Part shown: in pieces, positions 6,708 through 14,129 of the stretch | Position numbering within the stretch: position 1 is the first letter of the stretch | Layout: each line of letters starts with the position of its first letter | The notes under the pieces: model-generated | The model's database searches: none | The model's input: only the letters and a program-made list of their open reading frames with translations | What the model was told of the DNA's origin: nothing | Virus record (IMG/VR): IMGVR_UViG_3300044732_002850 | Span: 1 to 31,959 of that record | Reading direction: 5' to 3' (one strand) | DNA length: 31,959 bases | Origin: a virus | Made by a program: the position numbers and the translations under genes

Positions 6708-7134
6708 TCATTTGCTGGAAGAGCTGATGTTTGATGAACTAGGCAAGGTCAACAACAACCTTATGCCCTTGCTCAAACAGGTATTTGAATTGGGTCAGCG
6801 CACTCCAGTCAACGCCGAGGAAGTTCAGCTCTATACGCCTGACCAGCAACGTGTGGCAGATTTCCTGGTGCGGCGCATGGATGACGGGATTGGGGCTGGC
6901 ATGGATCCCATTGGATTTATGATTGCCAGTTATGAATACATGGGCAATATGCTCAAGAATGTGCAAAACAGTGATGCCCAAAAGCTGTGGCTCTATTGTG
7001 TGAAGTTTGTGCAGGATCAACGCATTCATTGTGCAGAAGACGTTTATCAGTCAGATCGTGTGATTGAGAACGCCTATGAATTTGTTGAAGGTGTTTGTGA
7101 TATTGTGGGTTATCAGGATATAGATAACCGCTAA
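6697..7134 (+). CDS. Hypothetical helical protein
   Basis: A 145-residue product beginning MQVDHLLEELMFDELGKVNN, mostly predicted helical, with acidic stretches and a C-terminal YEFVEGVCDIVGYQDIDNR. Its start lies inside the end of the preceding gene, indicating translational coupling, and the following gene begins 23 bases after its stop. It has no transmembrane segment or metal-binding motif. I do not recognise the family. Confidence 0.65.
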   Translation: MQVDHLLEELMFDELGKVNNNLMPLLKQVFELGQRTPVNAEEVQLYTPDQQRVADFLVRRMDDGIGAGMDPIGFMIASYEYMGNMLKNVQNSDAQKLWLYCVKFVQDQRIHCAEDVYQSDRVIENAYEFVEGVCDIVGYQDIDNR

Positions 7135-7157
7135 CATTGATCCAACTAGAGGCAACC

Positions 7158-7724
7158 ATGAGCGAACGGTTCAAAAACATTCTCACTCTAGCTCTCCGTC
7201 CTGAAACAGGCACAGGAGAGGCAGAGGCTGCCTTGCATGCTGCTAGGCGCATGGTTGCCAAAGAGGGCCTGGAGGGTCTTATGCCACAGGGCCGCACCCA
7301 GATCCAGGAACGTGTTGTCTACAAGGACAAGATAGTTTACAAGGATCGTGTGGTTTACAGAGACAGCAATCCTGCGCCCCGCAAAACATATGATCAACCC
7401 TTGTATCGTGGCACAGCCCGTGTGCAGCCACATCTATTAGCAGAGTTTCTGACAATAGCATTTGATTATGCCAAAAACAGGAATATTGCAGTTGTGATTG
7501 GCAATATCACCCAAGACCCACAATCCAGTCCTGCACGACTGTTGATTGTTTGGGAAGCCTATGGCGCCGCTGTGGACCTGTTGAGCTGGTATGAAATTGT
7601 GGAATCACGCATGAAGAAACTGGCTGTCAAGCCGCAGGAACCTCAGGTATCTCCGCGCAAGGCTGCAGAGCACAGGCAAGCCAACAAAAAGCGTGGTTTT
7701 TGGGCAAGGCTTTTTGGAAAATGA
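7158..7724 (+). CDS. DUF2786-like protein with a repeated YKD linker
   Basis: The 188-residue product starts MSERFKNILTLALRPETGTG and continues GEAEAALHAARRMVAKEG, which resembles the short helical DUF2786 domain (a leucine-rich helix, a turn with EAEAAL, and a second helix ending MAKxG). A linker of repeats, VVYKDKIVYKDRVVYRD at about 55-71, follows. The middle (PHLLAEFLTIAFDYAKNRN) is helical, and the basic C terminus (RQANKKRGFWARLFGK) looks like a membrane- or nucleic-acid-associated tail. AGAGG lies 5 bases before the chosen ATG; a frame start 21 bases upstream lacks this. Its end overlaps the next gene by 4 bases. Confidence 0.68.
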   Translation: MSERFKNILTLALRPETGTGEAEAALHAARRMVAKEGLEGLMPQGRTQIQERVVYKDKIVYKDRVVYRDSNPAPRKTYDQPLYRGTARVQPHLLAEFLTIAFDYAKNRNIAVVIGNITQDPQSSPARLLIVWEAYGAAVDLLSWYEIVESRMKKLAVKPQEPQVSPRKAAEHRQANKKRGFWARLFGK

Positions 7725-8179
7725 AATACTATCAAGAACTACCCAGATCCACTAAATTTTTGTTGGTATGGTGTGCAGCAACTGTGTTGAGCCTGCCACC
7801 TATTTTAGTCTCAGGTAGCCCAATTTTACTAGTATTGATTTGGCCCCCTCTTGTGGGTGGCGCACCTTTGGTTGCCCTGGTAATAAACAACAAATGTTGG
7901 ATGTTGAAGATTATTTGCTGGTTCAAAAAAGATCACCACGTGATCAATGATATGCAAAAGGACTGCTACTACACCATTGCCAGTGCCAATGCACAAGGCA
8001 TCTGGACTGCACCAGTGTATTGGTTCAATGAGGTGGGACATCTGATATTGCATCCCAATGGTGTTGTGGATCCCCTATGTCCCAGCAGTTATGTTTATTT
8101 TTGGGAATTTGTGGATCAGGAAAAAAGGCCATCATGCATCTGCAATGGCCAGAATTTCGTTCAATGGCAGATTACCTGA
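7721..8179 (+). CDS. Membrane protein, unknown
   Basis: A 152-residue product whose ATG overlaps the previous stop (ATGA). Two hydrophobic segments at about residues 12-32 (STKFLLVWCAATVLSLPPIL) and 34-56 (around ILLVLIWPPLVGGAPLVALV) make a likely helical hairpin in the inner membrane, with the remaining cysteine- and tryptophan-rich part (NKCWMLKIICWFKK, then CICNGQNFVQWQIT) on one side. Coupling to the DUF2786-like gene suggests joint function. No family recognised. Confidence 0.68.
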   Translation: MKYYQELPRSTKFLLVWCAATVLSLPPILVSGSPILLVLIWPPLVGGAPLVALVINNKCWMLKIICWFKKDHHVINDMQKDCYYTIASANAQGIWTAPVYWFNEVGHLILHPNGVVDPLCPSSYVYFWEFVDQEKRPSCICNGQNFVQWQIT

Positions 8180-8238
8180 AAATGGATGACGACAAGTTCT
8201 GGGATGAGCATATCCGGGCAATTGATTCTCTTACCTAA
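8134..8238 (+). CDS. Very small protein overlapping the membrane-protein gene
   Basis: A 34-residue frame starting MHLQWPEFRSMADYLKMDDD and ending IRAIDSLT. A purine-rich GGAAAAAAGG ribosome binding site lies about 5 bases before the ATG, and the frame fills the gap between the neighbouring genes, with the first 46 bases overlapping the end of the membrane-protein gene. The protein is amphipathic and acidic. It is too short to be certain. Confidence 0.42.
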   Translation: MHLQWPEFRSMADYLKMDDDKFWDEHIRAIDSLT

Positions 8239-8256
8239 ATTGTGTATATTTTTGGC

Positions 8257-8586
8257 ATGAGCCAAATTTTTGAAAACCCACAGGAATTCTATCTACACCT
8301 ACAAAGCAAAGTCAGCAATTGCGATGAGTTGAGTGATGATGTGAAAAAAAATCTGCTGCTGGCCAGTGTGCATGTGATTGAATATCTCCTGCAAAGCCAG
8401 AGTGTTCTCAGCGAGAAGATATACAACCTTGTAGACTGCCTCAACAACAATCATGAAACCTGGGGCCACAAATTGGCTGAGGTTTATACCATCCTGGAAG
8501 CCGCTGATGTCACTCCAGAGCAGATGAATAAAATTTTGTTAGATGAGATCTGCCACAACAAAGAGAATGATCATGGAGATATTTAA
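8257..8586 (+). CDS. Hypothetical helical protein
   Basis: A 109-residue product starting MSQIFENPQEFYLHLQSKVS, almost wholly helical with heptad-like leucines (LLLASVHVIEYLLQSQSVLSEKI). An in-frame GTG 15 bases upstream (8242) is a possible alternative start; neither has a clear ribosome binding site. It overlaps the next gene by 14 bases. Unrecognised. Confidence 0.6.
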   Translation: MSQIFENPQEFYLHLQSKVSNCDELSDDVKKNLLLASVHVIEYLLQSQSVLSEKIYNLVDCLNNNHETWGHKLAEVYTILEAADVTPEQMNKILLDEICHNKENDHGDI

Positions 8587-8905
8587 AAACACTTTGTGGT
8601 TTACCCAACATAGGGTTTTGATTGTTTTGAAACCTCATGTCATGGGACAAAACATCTACTATAGCAATGCTATTAATTGGGAGGCAAGAAAGAAAATAGC
8701 ACTGAGTGATTTGTGTGTGGTGCAAATAAAAAATGAGCCTTTGCATTTTTATGTTTGCAAAAACAGGATGTATCAACTATCTGATAACATCTCTATGCTG
8801 GATCAGATATTTGAATCCTATTCAATTGAAGGCCTTCCAGCTCTAGCTGATCAAAAACTAATAGTGTCAGAATCTGATTATACGTGGTTGAGAATGATGG
8901 TGTGA
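8573..8905 (+). CDS. Hypothetical protein, first of a tandem paralogous pair
   Basis: A 110-residue product starting MEIFKNTLWFTQHRV and ending SDYTWLRMMV. It matches the next protein in layout: a start M-x-I followed by an LWF motif, a middle strand region (LCVVQIKNEPLHFYV), a helix LDQIFESYSIEG, and a closing WL-x-MM. The ATG at 8573 is preceded by AAAGAGAATGATC. The two genes overlap by 4 bases. I read this as a diverged tandem duplication; the function is unknown. Confidence 0.6.
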   Translation: MEIFKNTLWFTQHRVLIVLKPHVMGQNIYYSNAINWEARKKIALSDLCVVQIKNEPLHFYVCKNRMYQLSDNISMLDQIFESYSIEGLPALADQKLIVSESDYTWLRMMV

Positions 8906-9234
8906 ACATACAGTCTCACAAAACTTGTTTGTGGTTTCCTGATCAAAAAATTTTCATGGATTTTGACAATACAACCAGGACAATAGGTACCATTGATTAT
9001 TGTCTGCTTAATCTCAAATCTGCTCTAATCGAGAAGGCCAGGCTGGGGTTTCACACACATCTGGGATCTCCATATACACTGAGTGTTATCAAGATGCACA
9101 CATGCAATTTGCAGGAATACAAATCCTTGTTGGATGAGATACTAACTGATTATCAGTTTGTGGAGGATGGTTGGAAGGGTGGCATAGAACTTGACCCAGG
9201 AGAGTGGGTGTGGTTGCAAATGATGACGCAGTAG
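8902..9234 (+). CDS. Hypothetical protein, second of a tandem paralogous pair
   Basis: A 110-residue product from a GTG that overlaps the previous stop (GTGA). This start is chosen because MNIQSHKTCLWF then aligns with MEIFKNTLWF of the neighbour; an upstream GTG at 8884 is possible. LDEILTDYQFVEDG and the end EWVWLQMMTQ match LDQIFESYSIEG and YTWLRMMV of the first copy. It is the last gene of the rightward early series and faces uvsY with only one base between the stop codons. Function unknown. Confidence 0.58.
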   Translation: MNIQSHKTCLWFPDQKIFMDFDNTTRTIGTIDYCLLNLKSALIEKARLGFHTHLGSPYTLSVIKMHTCNLQEYKSLLDEILTDYQFVEDGWKGGIELDPGEWVWLQMMTQ

Positions 9235-9235
9235 T

Positions 9236-9691
9236 TTACAATTCTGCGTCATTCATGCCAGCAATCCTGAGTCTTGTGATATTGCCCAAGCTGAATCCCT
9301 TGGCATCCAGGCCTTTCATGATGCCCAGATATTTGTTGCGAACCAGAGCAACCTCATTGATAAGGTTGTTCATGTCCACAATATCCGATTCACCATCAAT
9401 GTATTTTTCAATACTGCGATCAGAAAGCTCTCTGTTGTAGCGTTCCAGATAACGACGATAGTGGTCGCTTCTCATTTTGTCATATTTGACATTGAGGAAC
9501 TTGAGAACACTTTCAATTTCCTGCAATTGATTGAATCTATGGCTGACGATCCCAGGCAAGTCTTGAGAGTTTTTCTCAAGACTTCCACGGATTTTTGTTT
9601 CTGTTTGAGCGTCTGCAAGTTGTTTGTTGAAGAATTCCACCATGTCAGGTAGCAAACTCATGTCGTCTCTACATCTGTTATACCACTGCAT
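9236..9691 (-). CDS. uvsY: UvsY-like recombination mediator
   Basis: A 151-residue protein, the length expected for T4 UvsY (137 residues). The middle is helical and charged (YDKMRSDHYRRYLERYNREL), and the C terminus, IMKGLDAKGFSLGNITRLRI, follows the same plan as the LDAIKSRGFAIKHIQDMR end of T4 UvsY. In T4, UvsY loads UvsX recombinase onto gp32-covered single-stranded DNA; both partners are encoded nearby on the same strand. The ATG at 9691 follows GGAG just after the preceding stop; an internal ATG at 9661 is possible. Confidence 0.75.
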   Translation of the reverse strand: MQWYNRCRDDMSLLPDMVEFFNKQLADAQTETKIRGSLEKNSQDLPGIVSHRFNQLQEIESVLKFLNVKYDKMRSDHYRRYLERYNRELSDRSIEKYIDGESDIVDMNNLINEVALVRNKYLGIMKGLDAKGFSLGNITRLRIAGMNDAEL

Positions 9692-9705
9692 GTGGATTGC
9701 TCCAA

Positions 9706-9921
9706 TTATTCTTCGTCGTCAATTTCTTCGCCAAAAACTTCTGCAAGAGCAGTGTCCAGATTGTCATCTACTCCATTGAGATCTTCCATGTGTTCAATGT
9801 CAACGTCATTGTTCACAAACACTTCCAAAAAGCTCAAGGCCAGTTCTTCACGTTTGTTGGCTGGCACATATTCCTTGATGGTTTCCCACAAGTCAGCAAC
9901 TGTTTTTGCATCAATTTCCAT
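9706..9921 (-). CDS. Small acidic protein upstream of uvsY
   Basis: A 71-residue acidic product starting MEIDAKTVADLWETIKEYVP and ending in EEIDDEE. Small proteins of this shape (MEIDAK..VADLWETIK..IP) are, from memory, found beside uvsY in other T4-like phages, so the pair is probably a conserved unit, but the role is unknown to me. AAGGAAATC lies before the ATG. A late-promoter-like AGTAAATA lies about 30 bases upstream. Confidence 0.68.
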   Translation of the reverse strand: MEIDAKTVADLWETIKEYVPANKREELALSFLEVFVNNDVDIEHMEDLNGVDDNLDTALAEVFGEEIDDEE

Positions 9922-9950
9922 GATGATTTCCTTGGTTGAAAAGTTGATCC

Positions 9951-9959
9951 TATTTACTC
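9951..9959 (-). promoter_or_regulatory. T4-like late promoter candidate for the uvsY pair
   Basis: Minus-strand GAGTAAATA, 30 bases before the start at 9921. A small hairpin (CTCACAA/TTGTGAG at 9957-9973) sits beside it. Confidence 0.45.
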
Positions 9960-10030
9960 ACAACTTTTGTGAGCAAAGGAATATTGTATATTAGATGGAG
10001 TTTTGTGTTATATCAAGACTAAATGAATTA

Positions 10031-10054
10031 CTTCCTTCACTTTGGTGAAGGAAG
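10031..10054 (-). terminator. Hairpin at the end of the bL33 gene
   Basis: CTTCCTTCAC (10031-10040) pairs with GTGAAGGAAG (10045-10054), a perfect 10-bp stem with a four-base loop. The bL33 stop codon lies in the stem. A T-rich run follows on the plus side, so it may work better in that direction. Confidence 0.6.
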
Positions 10055-10222
10055 TTTCTTTTGCACAAACCAACAGTGCTTTTTTACAACTGGGTCATAT
10101 TTGCGAAAACGTAATTTATTCCCACTCTTGGTGCCCTTGGTGGGCACAGTGGTGAGATACTTGGTGGGGGTGTCATGTTCGTCATTTATCAGCATGACAG
10201 TTTGACTGGATGGTTTGGCCAT
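10037..10222 (-). CDS. rpmG: Ribosomal protein bL33 homologue
   Basis: A 61-residue protein beginning MAKPSSQTVMLINDEHDTP. The second half, KLRFRKYDPVVKKHCWFVQKK, follows the bacterial bL33 signature KLELKKYDPVVRKHVLFKEAK closely; the YDPVV-x-KH core is diagnostic. The first half keeps the strand-turn-strand (VMLI...YLTTVPTKGTKSG) of bL33. The usual length is about 50-55 residues, so this copy has a few extra. bL33 sits near the E site of the large ribosomal subunit. The ATG has AGAGGA 7 bases upstream. It lies just after an RlmN-like gene, so both may act on the ribosome. Incorporation into host ribosomes is inference. Confidence 0.85.
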   Translation of the reverse strand: MAKPSSQTVMLINDEHDTPTKYLTTVPTKGTKSGNKLRFRKYDPVVKKHCWFVQKKLPSPK

Positions 10223-10259
10223 GGGTGATCCTCTGGGTTTATCTTAAGACATATTTAAA

Positions 10260-11114
10260 CTAGGATTGGATGAAGGTTCCGCAACTTGCGGCTACATCTG
10301 TGCCCACACGACTGACGATCTTGCAGGGCATATACTCACCAATCACTGTGGCAATGGTGTCCAGATTGTTGCTTTCCCTACCCTGTTCACTGCTGAAGGG
10401 ATTGTATCGCACAATATTGAACTCGCCTCTGATGGTTCGATTTTGGATAGCCTCACACATGCGTCTCACCTGTGCAATGTCATCATTTTCTCCCTGGATA
10501 AACGCTCCATGGAACTTGATGATTTTTTTGCTCACATACTGATATTCATACAGCTGATCCAGTGCATGATCAACATTCATAGCAGCAGGCAACCATTTTT
10601 CTCTAAACTGAGCATCTACAGTGTAGATGCTATAGTAGAGTGTGGGAGTTATGATGGGAAACATTTCCACCAGTCTCTTGCGCATGGTCATGGGCATGAT
10701 GGTGCTGATGTTGAACTTGGGCAACAGATCATGCTCTCTGCACATCTGTCCCAATCTCAGCAATAGCTCAGTGCTGGTTTCTGTGAGAGTGGGATTGCTC
10801 AAGGGCTCTCCGCGTGCCATCCAGTTGAGATGTGCCACCACTGCTGGTGTATCTCTATGATAATGACTCAGCACTGTCTCCAACTGAGCAACGAAATCTT
10901 GCTGGTCGCAATTGGTGAATTGTGTTTGGCGGGTGGCTGTAAGATGACACATCCTACAGCCACGATTGCACCCAGTTTGGCTGCTGAGGTAGGCAATAAA
11001 ATACCTATCCTCACGCCTCACATATCTGCTCTCAATAAATCCTGTCAATTGCTGCTCAACAAAATTGACGCTGGCATCCAATTGACTGCGCAACATACGC
11101 ATGTGATCACTCAT
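10260..11114 (-). CDS. RlmN-like radical SAM methyltransferase, short form
   Basis: This 284-residue protein carries SSQTGC-x3-C-x2-C (Cys49, Cys53, Cys56), the iron-sulfur motif within the RlmN/Cfr-type context SSQ-x-GC. RGEPLSNP matches the GEPL-x-N SAM-binding motif, YNPFSSEQGRESN the NPF...GR-SN region, and AASCGTF at Cys278 the methyl-carrying cysteine of RlmN. RlmN makes 2-methyladenosine at 23S rRNA A2503 and tRNA A37. Two oddities: the N-terminal accessory domain is missing (only about 28 residues before the ES-x-YV strand), and there is no cysteine just before SSQ, where E. coli RlmN has Cys118. The start overlaps the uvsX stop by 8 bases. Substrate uncertain. Confidence 0.8.
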   Translation of the reverse strand: MSDHMRMLRSQLDASVNFVEQQLTGFIESRYVRREDRYFIAYLSSQTGCNRGCRMCHLTATRQTQFTNCDQQDFVAQLETVLSHYHRDTPAVVAHLNWMARGEPLSNPTLTETSTELLLRLGQMCREHDLLPKFNISTIMPMTMRKRLVEMFPIITPTLYYSIYTVDAQFREKWLPAAMNVDHALDQLYEYQYVSKKIIKFHGAFIQGENDDIAQVRRMCEAIQNRTIRGEFNIVRYNPFSSEQGRESNNLDTIATVIGEYMPCKIVSRVGTDVAASCGTFIQS

Positions 11115-12384
11115 CAGTTACTGTTACCTCAACTGGTGTATCATGAAACCGTTGATGGAATTCATCCATTATCCTATCTAGACATCCATCCTCATTGCGA
11201 TTCCAAGCTTTTTCAAATTGTTTGATTTGAGAACCATCCACACAAGTGTAGCACCATTTGTTGCCTTCTTTAGTGAGCAATCCTTTTTGCACAAACAGAT
11301 CATGTAACCCGCTGTAGGGATCCATGCCACGATCATATGGAATTTTGACTTCAACTGTCTCAAAAGGTTTGTTGTAACGTGTTTTAATCACACGGCATTG
11401 TGCTCTAATTCCACGTACTTCACTGATCTTGTTGCCCTCTTCGTCTTCCTTGAGCTTGAGCTTGCGTGTGGCAATCACAATACTTGAAGCGTAGATTTGT
11501 CCTTGGCCTCCATTGATGATAGGATCAGGGTTAAACATGTCTTGACTGGCATAACTATGATTTGTGCAAACCATTCCCACATCATATTCACCAAACATGT
11601 TAACGCAGTTTCTGACCAATGCTGCAAGTGCCCGTGGTTTTCTACCCATGTCTCCCTTGAGATCACCACTTTCAAATTGATTGACATCGGTGGGTGTTAG
11701 CAACATACCCAAGCTGTCTATCACAAACAATACTCTAGGACGTTCATCTTCAGGTAATATCCCATAACGAGCTTTGTAATCCTTCATAAAGTCACTGATA
11801 AGTTTGGCTACGTCGTCAACCATGGCCATGTTAGCCTTGAGCAGCTTTTCCTCACTAGTATCAACGTCCAACGCTTTGAGCCAACTTTCATCAAGTGCAT
11901 TCTCAGTGTCAATCAACACCACAAACACATCTTTCTTTTGGGCATTTGAGATAATGTTGCCTGATGCAAGAAAGGATTTTCCAGAGTTGTGACTGCTGAT
12001 TCCATCGCCCCAATAACGATGATTTTCATGACCAATCTCAAAGTCATAACAATCTTCAGTTGTTTGATCAATAATCTCTATCACTCTACCATACGGAGCG
12101 TGTGGGTCTAGAGTCAAAATTTGATCCCCCTGATCCAATTCGCTCGCAAGCTTCCAGATGGGTTCACCATCTTGAAGAGCTTGCACAAGATGGCTTGCTG
12201 CACAACGAGTGACTGCCCCATTGTCAAGCCTGACTTCAACTATAGGAAGGGGGCCTTTATCAAACCAATTTGTTACTGGTTGATATCCATCAGGAGTGTC
12301 CAGCTCAATATCATATTCTCCTGAGAACCATAATTCTCTTAGTTCTCCAACAGTGATTTCTTTTTCTTCAATCTGTTCTGTCAT
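11107..12384 (-). CDS. uvsX: UvsX recombinase C-half, preceded by a C-intein
   Basis: Residues 1-133 are a C-terminal split intein ending YWGDGISSHN, with the usual His-Asn pair and Ser134 as the first residue after splicing. Residues 134-425 are UvsX/RecA: SGKSFLASG completes the Walker A loop begun in the N-half, PRVLFVIDSLGML (about 216-228) is Walker B, and CTNHSY-containing and GGQGQIYASS-containing segments are as expected in this family. Splicing to the N-half (66 residues) gives about 358 residues, against 391 in T4. UvsX drives strand invasion in recombination-dependent replication. Its ATG overlaps the endonuclease stop by 17 bases, so translation is probably coupled. Confidence 0.88.
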   Translation of the reverse strand: MTEQIEEKEITVGELRELWFSGEYDIELDTPDGYQPVTNWFDKGPLPIVEVRLDNGAVTRCAASHLVQALQDGEPIWKLASELDQGDQILTLDPHAPYGRVIEIIDQTTEDCYDFEIGHENHRYWGDGISSHNSGKSFLASGNIISNAQKKDVFVVLIDTENALDESWLKALDVDTSEEKLLKANMAMVDDVAKLISDFMKDYKARYGILPEDERPRVLFVIDSLGMLLTPTDVNQFESGDLKGDMGRKPRALAALVRNCVNMFGEYDVGMVCTNHSYASQDMFNPDPIINGGQGQIYASSIVIATRKLKLKEDEEGNKISEVRGIRAQCRVIKTRYNKPFETVEVKIPYDRGMDPYSGLHDLFVQKGLLTKEGNKWCYTCVDGSQIKQFEKAWNRNEDGCLDRIMDEFHQRFHDTPVEVTVTDE

Positions 12385-13786
12385 TTAATCTTTCTTTCCT
12401 GTGTTGATTTATACATTCTACTGCGTATGCAACTGTATCGGCAGGGTTGTCTCTGAATTCACTTTCCCAAATTATGTAGACGTGAGATACGTCCTTATGT
12501 GAGTTTATAGCATGTATCCGTCTTTTGTCATCAAGCCAAACCAAACTAACTGACTTATCATATATTTTATCTGATGCCTTATATTTGCAAGGGTTGGCAT
12601 GCCAATAATCACCTAAAAACTCTATTACTACACTACTACTCGCATCAAAAAAATCCACACAAAATCTACTTAACTGGCGTTCATAATTGAGTGATTTATA
12701 ATATAATCCAGATTCGCCTATGCGATCCTTGATCATATCAAACATCTTCTGGCTTATCAGACTATGATTTTTCCTTTTAGAGAAGTAGGCTATACTCATA
12801 GATGTTGCTTGTTCTTCATCATATCCTCTTGCCATAATACCATCTATGGTGTGGCTGCGCTTCAAATTTATGAGTGCCTTCTCTTCAGAACTTTTGTTTG
12901 CTAAAGTTTTTAGCCATTGTGCGATACTTTCTGGTGTTTTATTATGGGATTGCACTCTACGCACCTCGGTTTCTGCCTGGGTTTGTGTATAACCTCTCTT
13001 CAACCAATAAGCCAAGCTTCTTACAGAATATTCGCTCGTCCCAGTGAGCAACTCAAGTGCACGTTGGTTTCTACCCTTTTGAACAAGACGCACTTGATGT
13101 TCAGCCCCTTGAAGGCTTAGCCCCTTATCAGTCCAATAGCCTAGTGTGTTTGTGAAGTGAGCTGTCTTCTTTCCGCATGCTGTATCATATAACTCTTTCC
13201 CCAAACGTGCACCATATCTGAGCACATATGAATAGAGACTTGTTTGCCCGGCTGATTTAATTCTTTTATATCTCCCCACATAGTTTGTGAGATTTTGTAT
13301 AATGAACCAGGATGCTGTATATCGCAAATAATGGTGTTTGTTACGATCAACATATTTTAGCAGTGCACAGATTCTGTCTTGTTGTAGACATGTTAACTTG
13401 TCCCAGGTGATGTTTCTCTCCTGGAGTAATTCTAGTGAGTTAACATACCCCTCTTCGTAGCTGCTTGCTTTTCTCTTTTTACTTGACAGAAACATCCCCC
13501 TATTATGGTGGATGCATTCGCCAATCTTATCACCATAGATATATACAAGGCTGCTTTTTAGTTTTACATCCACATTGCTAGTAGATAGCTCTTGATATCT
13601 GATCCATGATTTATAAATTGAGTTAGGCTGGTTTTTGATTACAGTTATCAACTGATCGACTTTACCAGCACTCATAGGGTATGACTCTGTTGCTATTTGT
13701 TCAATCTCTTCTATTTGTTGACTATTGAACATTGATTGATTGATTCCTGCTTCTTTGAAGTATTTTCTATCAAAAATTGATCGCAT
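12368..13786 (-). CDS. Homing endonuclease with Vsr-like nuclease domain, inside fractured uvsX
   Basis: A 472-residue protein whose last 90 residues include CVDFFDASSSVVIEFLGDYWH, VWLDDKRRIHAI and VYIIWESEF. This layout (an acidic residue in a strand, GDYWH, a basic DDKRR helix, a strand ending in IWE) is that of the Vsr/very-short-patch-repair nuclease fold, as described for endonucleases between split-intein gene halves. The middle holds repeats (GYWTDKGLSLQGAEHQV, AYWLKRGYTQTQAETEV, AYFSKRKNHS) that are probably DNA-binding. It lies exactly between the two halves of uvsX, has its own late promoter and overlaps the C-half. It probably cuts intein-less uvsX genes of rival phages. Confidence 0.8.
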   Translation of the reverse strand: MRSIFDRKYFKEAGINQSMFNSQQIEEIEQIATESYPMSAGKVDQLITVIKNQPNSIYKSWIRYQELSTSNVDVKLKSSLVYIYGDKIGECIHHNRGMFLSSKKRKASSYEEGYVNSLELLQERNITWDKLTCLQQDRICALLKYVDRNKHHYLRYTASWFIIQNLTNYVGRYKRIKSAGQTSLYSYVLRYGARLGKELYDTACGKKTAHFTNTLGYWTDKGLSLQGAEHQVRLVQKGRNQRALELLTGTSEYSVRSLAYWLKRGYTQTQAETEVRRVQSHNKTPESIAQWLKTLANKSSEEKALINLKRSHTIDGIMARGYDEEQATSMSIAYFSKRKNHSLISQKMFDMIKDRIGESGLYYKSLNYERQLSRFCVDFFDASSSVVIEFLGDYWHANPCKYKASDKIYDKSVSLVWLDDKRRIHAINSHKDVSHVYIIWESEFRDNPADTVAYAVECINQHRKERLNDRTD

Positions 13787-13808
13787 ACCATATCTCTCTT
13801 TTTCAAAA

Positions 13809-13817
13809 GTATTTATG
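13809..13817 (-). promoter_or_regulatory. T4-like late promoter for the uvsX endonuclease
   Basis: Minus-strand CATAAATAC, 23 bases before the endonuclease ATG, followed by AAAGAGAGAT as ribosome binding site. Confidence 0.65.
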
Positions 13818-13832
13818 TTATGCGATCAATCT

Positions 13833-13859
13833 GGATAAAAAATTATCTCTTTTTTATCC
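13833..13859 (-). terminator. Hairpin overlapping the stop of the uvsX N-half
   Basis: GGATAAAAAA pairs with TTTTTTATCC (10 bp, seven-base loop), with the TAA stop of the N-half inside. The T-rich arm would allow some termination between N-half and endonuclease, separating early uvsX transcription from the late endonuclease message. Confidence 0.55.
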
Positions 13860-14088
13860 TAGCCCGCACCTTGGCGATAGATGGTAAACAGCCACTTTCT
13901 CCAGCCAAAACAGCAACTTTGCCCAAGGGGATGCCGCCATCTCTGAACCTGCCGCTAATGGCATAATTGAGTGCATAGTTGCCTGTGCTGATCCACACCT
14001 TGGGATCTCTAAAGCCCACGCTCAAGCCAGGAATATTTTTGGTAATATCTTTTCTAAATTTGGTTAAATCTAATGTTTTGACTGTCAT
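13843..14088 (-). CDS. uvsX: UvsX recombinase N-half with a 15-residue N-intein
   Basis: Residues 1-66 match the UvsX N terminus and end KVAVLAGESG, the first half of the Walker A loop. Residues 67-81, CLPSIAKVRARIKKR, start with the Cys-Leu-Pro of intein block A and then stop. Joined to SGKS of the C-half, this gives GESGSGKS, a perfect Walker A. Neither half can bind ATP alone. N-inteins this short are rare: the atypically split VidaL family, which as I recall includes a UvsX member, has 16 residues. The ATG has AAGGA 5 bases upstream. The gene lies directly after gene 32. Confidence 0.88.
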   Translation of the reverse strand: MTVKTLDLTKFRKDITKNIPGLSVGFRDPKVWISTGNYALNYAISGRFRDGGIPLGKVAVLAGESGCLPSIAKVRARIKKR

Positions 14089-14129
14089 GGCTGTCCTTGT
14101 TATTGATCATATGTATATATAGACAGAAA

